A stretch of 32,699 nucleotides of DNA from Thermoplasmatota archaeon (GCA_030616985.1 JAUWWG010000006.1:1-32699), one strand, 5' to 3'. Counted from the first letter of the stretch, positions 10,435 to 20,716 are shown. Made by a program: numbers and translations. Notes: a model not told the origin generated them from the sequence alone.

Positions 10435-12665
10435 TGAGTGGAAAAGGAAAGATAATTTATACAAAAGTTGATGAAGCGCCATCTTTAGCAACTTATTCTT
10501 TTCTACCCATTATAAAAAGTTTCACAGAAGTTGGAGATGTAACAGTTGAAACAAGAGATATTTCACTAGCAGGAAGAATTATTGCAAAATTTCCTGAAAA
10601 TCTTACAGAGGACCAAAGGATATCAGATGATTTAGCGGAACTTGGTGATCTGGTTAAAAAACCAGAAGCAAATGTCATCAAACTACCATGTATTAGTGCA
10701 TCAATACCTCAGTTGAAAGCAGCAATAAAAGAATTACAAGACCATGGCTATAATCTTCCAGATTATCCTGAGGATCCAAAAAATGATAAAGAAAAAGAAA
10801 TCAAAGCTAGATATGACAAGATTAAAGGAAGTGCTGTTAACCCTGTTTTAAGAGAAGGAAACTCAGATCGAAGAGTCCCCGGACATGTAAAAAACTATGC
10901 AAAACAAAACCCACATCCAATGGGTGAATGGACCACTGATTCGAAATCGCATGTTGCACATATGAAAAGTAATGATCTTTGTTCAAATGAGAAATCTACA
11001 ACAATTACAAAAGAAACAGCAGGAGATGCCAAAATTGAGTATATAGGCCAAGATGGAACTACTAAAGTTTTAAAGGAAAAACTTGCACTACTTGATGGTG
11101 AAATAATTGATGCAACAGTTATGAACAAACGTGCGTTACGTGCATTTCTTGAAGAACAAGTTGAAGATGCGGAAAAGAAAGATGTTTTGTTTTCTGTTCA
11201 TTTGAAAGCTACAATGATGAAGGTATCTGATCCTATTATTTTTGGTCATGTAGTTTCTGTTTTCTTCAAAGATGCATTTGAAAAACATGCATCTGTTTTT
11301 AAAGAACTAGGTGTCAGCCCTAACAATGGACTAGGTGATCTTTATGCGAAAATCAAAACACTTCCTGATGATAAAAGAAAAGAAATCGAATCTGACATCC
11401 AAGCATGTTATAAAAATAGACCTAAACTTGCGATGGTGAACTCTGATAAAGGAATAACAAATCTACATGTCCCAAGTGATGTAATAATTGATGCGTCAAT
11501 GCCTGCTGCAATTCGAAACTCTGGTCGAATGTGGGGTGCCGATGGCAAGCTTCATGATACAAAATTTGTGATACCAGACAGCAGCTATGCTGGAGTGTAT
11601 AGGGAGGTAATTGAGTTTTGTAAAAAAAATGGAGCATTTGACCCGACAACAATGGGAACTGTTCCCAATGTTGGTCTTATGGCACAAAAAGCAGAGGAAT
11701 ACGGATCTCATGACAAGACATTTCAAATCCCAGGTGATGGAAAAGTTCGTGTTGTTTCATCATCAGGAGAAATAATGCTTGAACACGATGTTGAAGAAGG
11801 TGATATCTGGCGTATGTGTCAGGTAAAAGATCTACCAATTCAAGACTGGGTAAAACTAGCAGTTAACAGAGCAAAAGCAACAGGTTCACCTGCTGTTTTC
11901 TGGCTTGATAAAAACCGAGCACATGATGCACAACTCATAGAAAAAATAAACCGATATCTTAAAGATCATGACACAAAAGACCTGGAAATCCATATAATGA
12001 CACCAGTAGAAGCCACACGATTCTCAGTAAAGCATATGAAAGAAGGTAAAGACACCATTTCAATAACTGGAAACGTACTACGTGATTATCTGACAGATCT
12101 GTTTCCAATTCTTGAAGTAGGAACAAGTGCTAAGATGCTATCAATAGTGCCTCTTATGAATGGTGGAGGATTATATGAAACAGGAGCGGGTGGATCAGCA
12201 CCTAAACATGTTCAACAGTTCCGACAAGAGGGTCATCTTAGATGGGATTCACTTGGAGAGTTTCTAGCTCTTGCAGTATCATTAGAACATCTAAGTAATG
12301 CAACCAATAATGAAAAAGCAAAAATCTTAGGGGAAACACTTGACCAAGCAACTGCTAAATTTTTGATAAACAACAAATCTCCATCTCGAAAGGTTAATGA
12401 GTTGGATAACAGGGGAAGTCAGTTCTATCTAACATTATACTGGGCACAAGCATTGGCGGAGCAAACAAAAGATGTAGATCTTCAAAGCCGTTTTGTAAAA
12501 CTTGCACAAGAACTTGCAGATAACGAAACTAAGATCCTTGATGAGTTGATCGTAGCACAAGGTAAGTCTGTTGATATTGGTGGTTACTACAAACCAAATG
12601 ATGAACTAGCGACTGAAGCAATGCGTCCAAGCGAAACTTTCAATGCAGCAGTAAAAGCATTGTAA
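10434..12665 (+). CDS. icd: Monomeric-type NADP-dependent isocitrate dehydrogenase
   Basis: 743 aa; [121 protein letters not shown] match the IDH-II monomeric family; overlaps the aclA stop as TAATG. Confidence 0.96.
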   Translation: MSGKGKIIYTKVDEAPSLATYSFLPIIKSFTEVGDVTVETRDISLAGRIIAKFPENLTEDQRISDDLAELGDLVKKPEANVIKLPCISASIPQLKAAIKELQDHGYNLPDYPEDPKNDKEKEIKARYDKIKGSAVNPVLREGNSDRRVPGHVKNYAKQNPHPMGEWTTDSKSHVAHMKSNDLCSNEKSTTITKETAGDAKIEYIGQDGTTKVLKEKLALLDGEIIDATVMNKRALRAFLEEQVEDAEKKDVLFSVHLKATMMKVSDPIIFGHVVSVFFKDAFEKHASVFKELGVSPNNGLGDLYAKIKTLPDDKRKEIESDIQACYKNRPKLAMVNSDKGITNLHVPSDVIIDASMPAAIRNSGRMWGADGKLHDTKFVIPDSSYAGVYREVIEFCKKNGAFDPTTMGTVPNVGLMAQKAEEYGSHDKTFQIPGDGKVRVVSSSGEIMLEHDVEEGDIWRMCQVKDLPIQDWVKLAVNRAKATGSPAVFWLDKNRAHDAQLIEKINRYLKDHDTKDLEIHIMTPVEATRFSVKHMKEGKDTISITGNVLRDYLTDLFPILEVGTSAKMLSIVPLMNGGGLYETGAGGSAPKHVQQFRQEGHLRWDSLGEFLALAVSLEHLSNATNNEKAKILGETLDQATAKFLINNKSPSRKVNELDNRGSQFYLTLYWAQALAEQTKDVDLQSRFVKLAQELADNETKILDELIVAQGKSVDIGGYYKPNDELATEAMRPSETFNAAVKAL

Positions 12666-12738
12666 AATGCCGAATAACCCAGACAGCTAATAAAAAACTA
12701 AATATGTAATATAAAACATACAATGACACTAGTTTAAT

Positions 12739-13056
12739 ATGGAAGAAATCCTAAAAGATGCTGTAAAAAAGCATAAACTTGGTGCCACTGTTAACCTTTT
12801 TATTACACCTGATGTGCGTTCTAATGCTTTTCCAACAGGAGTTGATGAATGGAGGAAAAGTATAGAAATATCTGTAAAATCACCTGCGCAAGACAATCGT
12901 GCAAATATTGATGTTATAAAAACTGTTTCTGAATATTTTGATGTATCTCATATGAATGTATTAATTTTAAATGGTAAGAAAAACCGTGAGAAAACAGTTC
13001 TTCTTCAAGGAATGACACCAGGAAGAATTGTTAGTAAAATCCAGGAGAAACTATAG
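12739..13056 (+). CDS. DUF167/YggU-family protein
   Basis: 105 aa; VNLFITPDVRSNAFPTGVDEWRKSIEISVKSPAQDNRANIDVIKTVSEYFDV pattern. Confidence 0.75.
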   Translation: MEEILKDAVKKHKLGATVNLFITPDVRSNAFPTGVDEWRKSIEISVKSPAQDNRANIDVIKTVSEYFDVSHMNVLILNGKKNREKTVLLQGMTPGRIVSKIQEKL

Positions 13057-13058
13057 TT

Positions 13059-13451
13059 ATGGATTTTAAAAAATCTATTGAAGATCTTGAAAAAATCATT
13101 GATGAATTGGGAGAAGAAAATAGGTCTATTCCAATTATTGTTGAAGGGAAAAAAGATATAGAAGCTCTTCGTAAACTTGATATCAGTGGATCAATCATTA
13201 GTGTCAATGCCGGAATACCCCTTATCGACTTTTGTGATAAGATTGCCCAAGAGCATACAGATATAATTATCCTTACGGATTGGGATAGAAAAGGGGGTTA
13301 TCTATGCCGGACAATCAAGAGAAATCTTGAAGGACGGGTTAACTGTAATACAAAATACAGGGAATTGTTTGCTAAAAATGCAATGATTCGGACTCTTGAA
13401 GGTTTACCCTCTTGGCTTGAAACGATGAAGGGGAAGCTAAACCTGATTTAA
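13059..13451 (+). CDS. Small Toprim-domain protein (archaeal UPF0292-like)
   Basis: 130 aa; IPIIVEGKKDIEALRKLDISGSIISVNAG and DIIILTDWDRKGGYLCR Toprim motifs. Confidence 0.8.
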   Translation: MDFKKSIEDLEKIIDELGEENRSIPIIVEGKKDIEALRKLDISGSIISVNAGIPLIDFCDKIAQEHTDIIILTDWDRKGGYLCRTIKRNLEGRVNCNTKYRELFAKNAMIRTLEGLPSWLETMKGKLNLI

Positions 13452-13559
13452 GTAGTTAATTTGATAAAACTATGGTTTTTCCATTAAATGCAAAAAAAAA
13501 GTTGCAAAATTGAACATTTTCAGAAACTTTTAAGTTTAAGCACGGAATTAAACAATTTA

Positions 13560-13997
13560 ATGAAGAATGAGTTTGGAAGGATACTACTACCAATCGATGG
13601 ATCTAAAATAGCGAAAAAAGCAGGAAAAAAAGCTCTTGTTCTTGCAAAAACTAGTGGTTTGGAAGTTGTAGCAATGCATGTAATAGCCACTCCCAGCTTG
13701 CCAGGCCTCTATGGATATCAAGATGCAATATCTTATGACGAAATGCACAAATTTCTCCAGAAAAATGGGCAGTTCTATCTCGATGAAATAGAAAAAATGG
13801 GAAAAAAGATGGGAGTTAAGGTCTCAAAAAAGCTCGTAGAAGGCCACCCAGCCGAGGAGATTATAAAAGAAGCAAAAAAGAATGACCTGATTGTAATTGG
13901 GAGTAAAGGATCGACTGCTCTTGAAAGGATATTCTTAGGCAGCGTTACCGAGAATGTCGCACATCATGCTTCTTGCCCTGTTATGATTGTAAGATAA
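13560..13997 (+). CDS. Universal stress protein (UspA family)
   Basis: MKNEFGRILLPIDGSKIAKKAGKKALVLAKTSGLEVVAMHVI ... LIVIGSKGSTALERIFLGSVTENVAHHASCPVMIVR; the track start is 13488 and the internal ATG 13560 fits the family start better. Confidence 0.88.
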   Translation: MKNEFGRILLPIDGSKIAKKAGKKALVLAKTSGLEVVAMHVIATPSLPGLYGYQDAISYDEMHKFLQKNGQFYLDEIEKMGKKMGVKVSKKLVEGHPAEEIIKEAKKNDLIVIGSKGSTALERIFLGSVTENVAHHASCPVMIVR

Positions 13998-14061
13998 AAC
14001 AATAGCAAAATACCCACACAAATCACGAAAGAACGTCATTTAACAATTGAAAATATGATAA

Positions 14062-14178
14062 ATGATAAGATATAGATGTAAGAAATGCAGGACTCTTTTC
14101 TTTGGCGGAAAAGAAAAAAGAATAAAATGTCCTAATTGCAGAAGTAGAAACATAGAAATTATCGATTTATGGACGTAA
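14062..14178 (+). CDS. 38-aa zinc-ribbon/rubredoxin-like protein (not in the ORF track)
   Basis: Translates as MIRYRCKKCRTLFFGGKEKRIKCPNCRSRNIEIIDLWT*; paired CxxC knuckles. Confidence 0.7.
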   Translation: MIRYRCKKCRTLFFGGKEKRIKCPNCRSRNIEIIDLWT

Positions 14179-14184
14179 ATTAAA

Positions 14185-14679
14185 ATGAGAAGAATGACTG
14201 GAAAAAATGTAATAGCTGTAATCATCCTAGCGATAATCTTGTCGGTCTCAGGTTTTTTAGGTTATATTTATTATGCTGATGTTGCAGCCATGAGTAGTAT
14301 TGAAGTAACCATAAATGATGTAGATATTACAGATGTAAAATTCACATCTTTTAAATTGAAACTAGATGCAAATATATACAATCCAACTGACCAAGATATC
14401 TCTGGATTTTCATCCACGTTTTACATCTATATCGAGGATAACTATGTTGGAGAAGGTGGTTTTTCCAATGTATTTATACCTGCACACGCTCAAAGTGAGA
14501 AAGACGTATCAATAACCATATATTATAGTGGTTTAGCAGATGCATCCGTAGATGTGATTAAAAACATTATAAAGGAAGGTAAATTCGATCTAACTATTAG
14601 TGGGAACATAAACGGAAATGTCCTATTTGGCCTCATTACATTCTCACAAGAATTTGAAACAACGCACACTTATTCTTAA
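14185..14679 (+). CDS. Membrane-anchored LEA14/WHy-like domain protein
   Basis: N-terminal TM (VIAVIILAIILSVSGFLGYIYY) then INDVDITDVKFTSFKLKLDANIYNPTDQDISGFSSTFYIYIED. Confidence 0.6.
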   Translation: MRRMTGKNVIAVIILAIILSVSGFLGYIYYADVAAMSSIEVTINDVDITDVKFTSFKLKLDANIYNPTDQDISGFSSTFYIYIEDNYVGEGGFSNVFIPAHAQSEKDVSITIYYSGLADASVDVIKNIIKEGKFDLTISGNINGNVLFGLITFSQEFETTHTYS

Positions 14680-14789
14680 AAATTAACAGTCTATGAAAAA
14701 CTAATGCAACCAATTGGTATCAAGCACAAAAGTTGTTTTTCTGATAATAACATATTTTAACAGTTTCTGAATTATACCCAAAATGGGGA

Positions 14790-16223
14790 ATGATGAAGAT
14801 ATCAAAAATATTGTTTGTTGAACCACCAAAAGATTACTGGTTTGTAATGGGAGAATATCTCCCACCACCCACGTCACTACTTATACTTGCAGCATACATA
14901 GAACGAGAATTACCAGATATAGAGATAGCTATACTCGACTGTCAAGCAGAAAGGATGGACTGGGCAGGTCTTGAAAAATATGTCGAATCATATTCACCAT
15001 CAATAGTACTAAGCTCTGGATTTACAAGTACCGCATATCCATGTGCACGAACTTCAGAGATAGCAAAAAAGGTAAGCGAAGACATTGTTACAATTGTTGG
15101 TGGCATACATTTCTCATTTATTCCAGAGGAGTCACTCATTGATTTCCCCGAAATCGACATCATTGTAAGGGGGGAAGGTGAACTAACACTTGTAGAATTA
15201 ATCAAGACATTAAACAATGGAAAAAACATAGCACAAGTAAAAGGAATATCATTTAGGCATAAAGAAAAAATCATTCATACACCACCACGTCCTCTTATTA
15301 AAAATCTTGACAGTCTACCTTATCCTGCATATCATCTCATTGAAGATTACATTAAACACTATCATTTTACTATGATGGCTGGAAGAAACACTAGATATAT
15401 GATATTAGAAGGGGCAAGAGGATGCGATCATAGGTGCACATTTTGTACACAATGGAAACATTGGAACGGTGTTTGGAGAACAAAATCAGTAAAACGTATA
15501 GCAGATGAAATTGAACATCTCAACGAAACATACGGGGGTGTCTTTCTCTGGCTCACCGATGATCATTTCAAATATAATCTGCGAGGAAAGGCATTATATA
15601 AAGAATTAAAACATCGTAAATGTAAAGAAGAGATCATGCTGTTTTTACAGGCACGAACTGACGATGTTGCAAAAAATCCTGAGTTGGTTTCAAAACTACG
15701 GGAAGTTGGCAACTACTGGGTTATGTGCGGTGTTGAAACTGATTCAACCTCAACACTTAAAGAATTTAAAAAGGGATCAAGTGCACAAGATGCATATACA
15801 GCAATGAAACTACTAAGTGACAACGATATATTCTCACATGCAATGTTTGTCATTGGTACCAGACGAGACACGGTAGAATCCATAGAACGTCTAAAACAGT
15901 TCTCAATAGATATAGAAGCAGATTTTGTGATATATACTGCTCTTACACCGTTTCCGGGCACGGTATACTATGAAACTGCAAAGAAAAACGGATGGATAGA
16001 AGACACAAATTATGCAAACTATGACATGTCGCATGCAATAATGCCAACTGAAACACTAACAAGAAAAGAGGTTCAGCAGGAGCTATGGAAATGCTATCAT
16101 GCGTTTTATGGATCCTATATGAAGAATATAGCTGGAATATTTTCAAAAAACAAACTTAAAAGAACACTGTACCGTCATATGGCTGGGCAGCATGTGTTGA
16201 AGAAATTCAGGGGCCTAATTTGA
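14790..16223 (+). CDS. B12-binding-domain radical SAM protein
   Basis: N-terminal PPPTSLLILAAYIE..., IVGGIHFSFIPEESL, then GARGCDHRCTFCTQWKHWNG (CxxxCxxC) and LTDDHF. Confidence 0.9.
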   Translation: MMKISKILFVEPPKDYWFVMGEYLPPPTSLLILAAYIERELPDIEIAILDCQAERMDWAGLEKYVESYSPSIVLSSGFTSTAYPCARTSEIAKKVSEDIVTIVGGIHFSFIPEESLIDFPEIDIIVRGEGELTLVELIKTLNNGKNIAQVKGISFRHKEKIIHTPPRPLIKNLDSLPYPAYHLIEDYIKHYHFTMMAGRNTRYMILEGARGCDHRCTFCTQWKHWNGVWRTKSVKRIADEIEHLNETYGGVFLWLTDDHFKYNLRGKALYKELKHRKCKEEIMLFLQARTDDVAKNPELVSKLREVGNYWVMCGVETDSTSTLKEFKKGSSAQDAYTAMKLLSDNDIFSHAMFVIGTRRDTVESIERLKQFSIDIEADFVIYTALTPFPGTVYYETAKKNGWIEDTNYANYDMSHAIMPTETLTRKEVQQELWKCYHAFYGSYMKNIAGIFSKNKLKRTLYRHMAGQHVLKKFRGLI

Positions 16224-16924
16224 AACAAAACAAGAATATTTTTTATTACATTATTCTTTCAATTGCCGCAGCAGTTTTACTTTTAATATTGATTTTTTTA
16301 AACCCTTTAAACACAACTACCATTGAGATATATGATAAATTATTCGTCGGTGGAGCATTTATCATAAGCTGTATATTTGGTATCTCTCTGGCATTATATC
16401 CTCGCTGGTTCAGAAGATTAACTAAACATACAACTCCTCGTTCAAATAGTAAAAAATCTAAAAAAATAACTAGAAAATACAAGGGCCATCATCCAGATTG
16501 CGGCAATTTTCAGAGTCATACGATTGGAATAAAAAATAAAACTTTGTGCGCAGGCTGTCTGGGCCTTTCAATAGGGGCAATAATATCAATTATCTTAGCG
16601 ATTATCTATATAGTAACTATTGGAAATGAGTCGATATCTGGATTTTATTATGTTGTATTCATTGGTTTGATTGCAATTGGTCTTACCTATGCAGAAATAA
16701 TGCTCCCACTAAGACATGCAATCGTCCACGCTATATCCAATATTTTTCTGGTTTTAAGCTTATTTCTAATTACTATTGGTATATTTGAGATTACAGGAAA
16801 TAAAATCTATGGAACAATAAGTATAATCATATCATTTCTCTGGTTAGACACAAGAATTCAACTCTCCAACTGGAAACATACAAGGATTTGTGAGCACTGT
16901 AATGAAACGTGTAAAATGTATTAA
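16220..16924 (+). CDS. DUF2085-like membrane protein
   Basis: Multiple hydrophobic segments; HHPDCGNFQSHTIGIKNKTLCAGCLGLSIGAIISI; C-terminal CEHCNETC; TTG start overlapping the upstream gene. Confidence 0.6.
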   Translation: MKQNKNIFYYIILSIAAAVLLLILIFLNPLNTTTIEIYDKLFVGGAFIISCIFGISLALYPRWFRRLTKHTTPRSNSKKSKKITRKYKGHHPDCGNFQSHTIGIKNKTLCAGCLGLSIGAIISIILAIIYIVTIGNESISGFYYVVFIGLIAIGLTYAEIMLPLRHAIVHAISNIFLVLSLFLITIGIFEITGNKIYGTISIIISFLWLDTRIQLSNWKHTRICEHCNETCKMY

Positions 16925-16930
16925 TCCTTT

Positions 16931-17275
16931 TTACTTCCTAGTAATTATTCGGAGGCCGGAAAGGATAATTGCTACTGAAATAACAAGGGCAATAAGCCAC
17001 CAGAACTCAAAGTTCTGAATCCAGTTTGGTAAGCCTTCTAAGACTCCAATATTTTTTAATACGAACTCAAAGAGAATCCATAGACCGATAAGAATGACAA
17101 CGATTCCCCAAAAGATAGGAGGCCCACCGCGCTTTCCACCCGCGCAATCTTCCTCACAACGATCTTCCCATTCTTTTTCATAGGTTTTTTTTGAACCAGT
17201 TAAAGAAGCGCCGCATTTACTGCAAAATTCTGCACCGTCTTCATTTTTATTTCCACATTTTGGACAATATGCCAT
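16931..17275 (-). CDS. Zinc-ribbon membrane protein
   Basis: MAYCPKCGNKNEDGAEFCSKCGASL N-terminal zinc ribbon followed by two hydrophobic segments. Confidence 0.75.
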   Translation of the reverse strand: MAYCPKCGNKNEDGAEFCSKCGASLTGSKKTYEKEWEDRCEEDCAGGKRGGPPIFWGIVVILIGLWILFEFVLKNIGVLEGLPNWIQNFEFWWLIALVISVAIILSGLRIITRK

Positions 17276-17329
17276 GTCTTTCCTCCTAATTATCAGTATG
17301 TTAACAAGTTCGTAATATATAAAATCTAT

Positions 17330-19315
17330 TCAAATTGTTTCTTCAATCATGGGAAGTATTTGTTTATCTTTAAATCCACGTTGCTGCATTGCACCAGATG
17401 GACATGCACCGACACATGCTCCACAGCCCTTGCACAACGCCTCGTTAACCTTCGCGTAGGATTTCCCATTGTCTTCTTTTACGATTTCTATGGCGCTGTA
17501 TGCACAGACAGAAACACAAACACTGCAACCAGAGCATATTTCCTCATCAACACAGGAAACAAGTGGCTCAGACTCAAGTTCTTTTTTTGACAGAATATTG
17601 GCTGCACGAGCTGCAGCACCGCTTGCCATCGATACAGTATCTTGAATATCTTTTGGGCCCTGACAACAGCCTGCAATAAAAATTCCACCTACAAACGTAT
17701 CCATCGGACGAAGTTTCGGATGAGCCTCTAAAAAGAAACCATCGCCGCTTTGAGAAATACGAAGAATACGGGCAAACTCATCAGCATCTGCACGTGGAAC
17801 AAGCGCAGGTACAAGGACCACCAAATCCGTAATTATCTCAAACAACTTGTTTGTTGTAGTATCAAAAATATCTATCTTTAGATGATCATCGACATTCCTG
17901 ATTTCAGATGGGCGACCGCGGAAAAAATTAGTCTTCAAGCCACGAATATTCCGATAAAATTCCTCATATCCTTTACCAAAACTACGGATGTCAGTATAAC
18001 ACACATTAATCTCAACATCGTCACCAAGCTTCTCCTTCAAAAGATATACTTGTTTAAGTGCACTCATGCAACCAATACGACAACACCATGTGCACTCGGT
18101 CTCATCACGGGAACCTACACATAAAACAAATGTGATACTACTGGGCTTTTCGTTGTTAGAGGGGCAAACTATCTCTCCACCAGTAGGACCAGAAGAGCTA
18201 ATCAAACGCTCCATCTCAAGTGTTGTAATAACGTCATCCGAACGAGCGTAACCACACTCATACAAATTGGAGGGATCCATAACATCGTAACCAGTGGCAA
18301 CCAATATGGCCCCAACATCAACCTCAATCTCCTCTTCCTTCTGTTTGAAGTCAATCGCATCAGCCTCACAAGCCTCAACACATAACGGACCAGCCCCACA
18401 TTTACCGCGAGTAATCATCAAACAATGATCAGAATCGACAGTACATTTCAATGGAATCGCCTGGGGAAACGGCATATAAATCGCACTCCGTTTTCCCATG
18501 CCCATATCAAATTCACTAACAACACGACCTTTCAAACGGCAGGCATCTACACAGTCTCCACAGCCAGTACATTTCTCCAAGTCGACATACCGTGGCTTCT
18601 TCTTAATTTTCACTTTGTAGTTTCCAATACTCCCTTCAATACCAATGACCTCAGAATATGTAAGCAACTCTATATTTGGATGATTTGCAATCTCCATCAT
18701 TTTGGGGGTAAGAATACAACCAGAACAATCCAGTGTTGGAAACGTCTTATCAAGCTGAGCCATCCGACCACCGATACTAGGCGTCTTTTCAACAAGATAG
18801 ACTTTATGTCCTTCCTCGGCTAGGTCCAGAGACGCCTGAATACCTGCGATACCGCCACCAATTACAACAGCTGTAGGTGTAACGCTGACCTTTGATGGTT
18901 CAAGCGGCTCTAACAAACGTGCCTTAGCCACAGCACCTCGAATTAAAACCTTTGCCTTTTCTGTAGCACGCGCCTTGTCCTCATGAACCCAAGAACACTG
19001 TTCACGGATATTTGCTATCTCTAAATTAAAGCCATTAACGCCGCCGGCTTCAACAACACCACGGAACGTATGCTCATGCATACGAGGAGAACAACAGGCT
19101 ATTACTATTCCGTCCAACTTGTGTTTTTTAATAGAATCCTTAATGAGATTCGCCCCAACATCAGAACACATATATTTGTAATCCTTGCTAACAACAACAC
19201 CATCAAGCCCAGCAGCATACTTTGTAAGCTGTTCGACATCTACCGTGGAAGCGATATTTATACCGCAATGACAAACAAACACGCCGATTTTATTACTCAT
19301 GCTATTAGTCTCCAA
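17330..19315 (-). CDS. hdrA: Heterodisulfide reductase subunit A (FAD, multiple Fe-S)
   Basis: GVFVCHCGINI, GGGIAGIQASLDLAEEGHKVYLVEKTPSIGGRMAQLDKTFPTLDCSGCILTPKMME, several CxxCxxCxxxC clusters. ATG 19300 (MSNKIGVF) is an alternative start. Confidence 0.95.
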   Translation of the reverse strand: METNSMSNKIGVFVCHCGINIASTVDVEQLTKYAAGLDGVVVSKDYKYMCSDVGANLIKDSIKKHKLDGIVIACCSPRMHEHTFRGVVEAGGVNGFNLEIANIREQCSWVHEDKARATEKAKVLIRGAVAKARLLEPLEPSKVSVTPTAVVIGGGIAGIQASLDLAEEGHKVYLVEKTPSIGGRMAQLDKTFPTLDCSGCILTPKMMEIANHPNIELLTYSEVIGIEGSIGNYKVKIKKKPRYVDLEKCTGCGDCVDACRLKGRVVSEFDMGMGKRSAIYMPFPQAIPLKCTVDSDHCLMITRGKCGAGPLCVEACEADAIDFKQKEEEIEVDVGAILVATGYDVMDPSNLYECGYARSDDVITTLEMERLISSSGPTGGEIVCPSNNEKPSSITFVLCVGSRDETECTWCCRIGCMSALKQVYLLKEKLGDDVEINVCYTDIRSFGKGYEEFYRNIRGLKTNFFRGRPSEIRNVDDHLKIDIFDTTTNKLFEIITDLVVLVPALVPRADADEFARILRISQSGDGFFLEAHPKLRPMDTFVGGIFIAGCCQGPKDIQDTVSMASGAAARAANILSKKELESEPLVSCVDEEICSGCSVCVSVCAYSAIEIVKEDNGKSYAKVNEALCKGCGACVGACPSGAMQQRGFKDKQILPMIEETI

Positions 19316-20174
19316 TCTTTAATTTATCAACAGGACTGAGGTTCAAATCCAAACCAAGTTTCTCTTTCTTAACGCCAAACGCTAGTCCAAGCAATTGAGT
19401 AAGATAAACTACCGGAACCTCTAGCTTTGACGCAACTGTTTCACCAGCCTTAACCTGCTTTGAATCAAACATCCGATGACACCACGGACAAACATCAACA
19501 AAAACGTCAAAACCCTGCTCCTGAACTCTCTGAAGTTTCTGCCCTGTCTTAGTCAAGGCAGATTCGGGAAGATTTGCTAGTATAGGTGCACCACAACAAT
19601 CAAGTTTCTCAGCATAATCAAGTGGTTCAGCACCCAGAATCTTAAGCACTGTTTCCATTTTCTGTGGATTCTCAGAATCCACTGGACGTCCAATTTCACT
19701 AGGTCTAATAAGATGGCATCCATAATGCGTTGCGATCTTTAAACCATCAAGTGGTTTTCTCACATGTTTTTCTATCTGATCAACACCAATATGGTCATGC
19801 AAAAGATCAACCGTATTAACAATATCAACAGACCCCTTGTATTGTAAATCCTCAGAAACGAGCATGCCGTTAACTCGATCCCTCATCTCTACATTATTCT
19901 CCATGACATGTTTGCATTCACTCAGGGCTAGATGGCACATTGGACATGGGACAAACAAGTCAATATCTTGCTTCTCACCAATTGCAAGATTACGTGCAGA
20001 AAGATACAGAGTCATGAGCTGATTTACACTTTTCATCGGCTCTCCACAACATGAAAAACCCTCAAGATCAACAAGTTCTATATCCAAAAGCGGAAACGTC
20101 TCCCTTATAGATAACTCATAGGCATACTGTTCTGTTGGCATCACACAACCGGGATAAAGTGCATATTTTTTCAT
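19305..20174 (-). CDS. hdrB: Heterodisulfide reductase subunit B
   Basis: 289 aa; two CCG motifs (FSCCGEPMKSVNQ, LDCCGAPILANLP) with PCPMCH and CPWCH. Confidence 0.93.
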   Translation of the reverse strand: MKKYALYPGCVMPTEQYAYELSIRETFPLLDIELVDLEGFSCCGEPMKSVNQLMTLYLSARNLAIGEKQDIDLFVPCPMCHLALSECKHVMENNVEMRDRVNGMLVSEDLQYKGSVDIVNTVDLLHDHIGVDQIEKHVRKPLDGLKIATHYGCHLIRPSEIGRPVDSENPQKMETVLKILGAEPLDYAEKLDCCGAPILANLPESALTKTGQKLQRVQEQGFDVFVDVCPWCHRMFDSKQVKAGETVASKLEVPVVYLTQLLGLAFGVKKEKLGLDLNLSPVDKLKIGD

Positions 20175-20185
20175 AAGACCCCCTC

Positions 20186-20716
20186 CTATACTTTCTCAAC
20201 AGCTAACTTCGACAACACCATCTGGAACTTCGCAGCGTCAACAGGTTTAGAAATCGCAGGTAAACCAAGATCCTCTCGCTTGTTTGTTTTATTATCGCGA
20301 GTTATAACGCTTTGTGTCTCTTGGATCAGTCCAATAGAAAGAATAGACTGTAACATACCTGTATATTTACCCGGAATCTGCTTGCCACTTGCGACAGCCA
20401 TGTTCTTCAAAGCAAACAAAATATCAACAGGTGCAACTTTTTTCTGCGGGCATCGCTCCCTGCATTTAAAGCAGCTCATACAAGTCCAGATAACATCAGA
20501 ATTGACCAACTCATCAATCAGTCCACGTTTGAGCAATGCAACAACCTTGTGTGGCTCCAGTTCCAAAAGTTTATGGGCTTCACAACCGGAAGTGCACTTA
20601 GCACATTGAAAACAATAATCTGAAACCTCATCTTGAAGTCGAGATAGTCGGTCGTTAATTTCCTCCCTCAGTTCAGCCTGAGATTCCCCCATAGAAGTCA
20701 AATCTACTATACTCAT
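20186..20716 (-). CDS. hdrC: Heterodisulfide reductase subunit C
   Basis: 176 aa; CFQCAKCTSGCEA and CMSCFKCRERCPQ 4Fe-4S motifs; immediately upstream of hdrB. Confidence 0.92.
   Translation of the reverse strand: MSIVDLTSMGESQAELREEINDRLSRLQDEVSDYCFQCAKCTSGCEAHKLLELEPHKVVALLKRGLIDELVNSDVIWTCMSCFKCRERCPQKKVAPVDILFALKNMAVASGKQIPGKYTGMLQSILSIGLIQETQSVITRDNKTNKREDLGLPAISKPVDAAKFQMVLSKLAVEKV

Noticed and set aside
19330-19350. GGTTCAAATCC as a tRNA T-loop
   Set aside because: Lies inside hdrB coding sequence and no cloverleaf or acceptor stem could be built around it.
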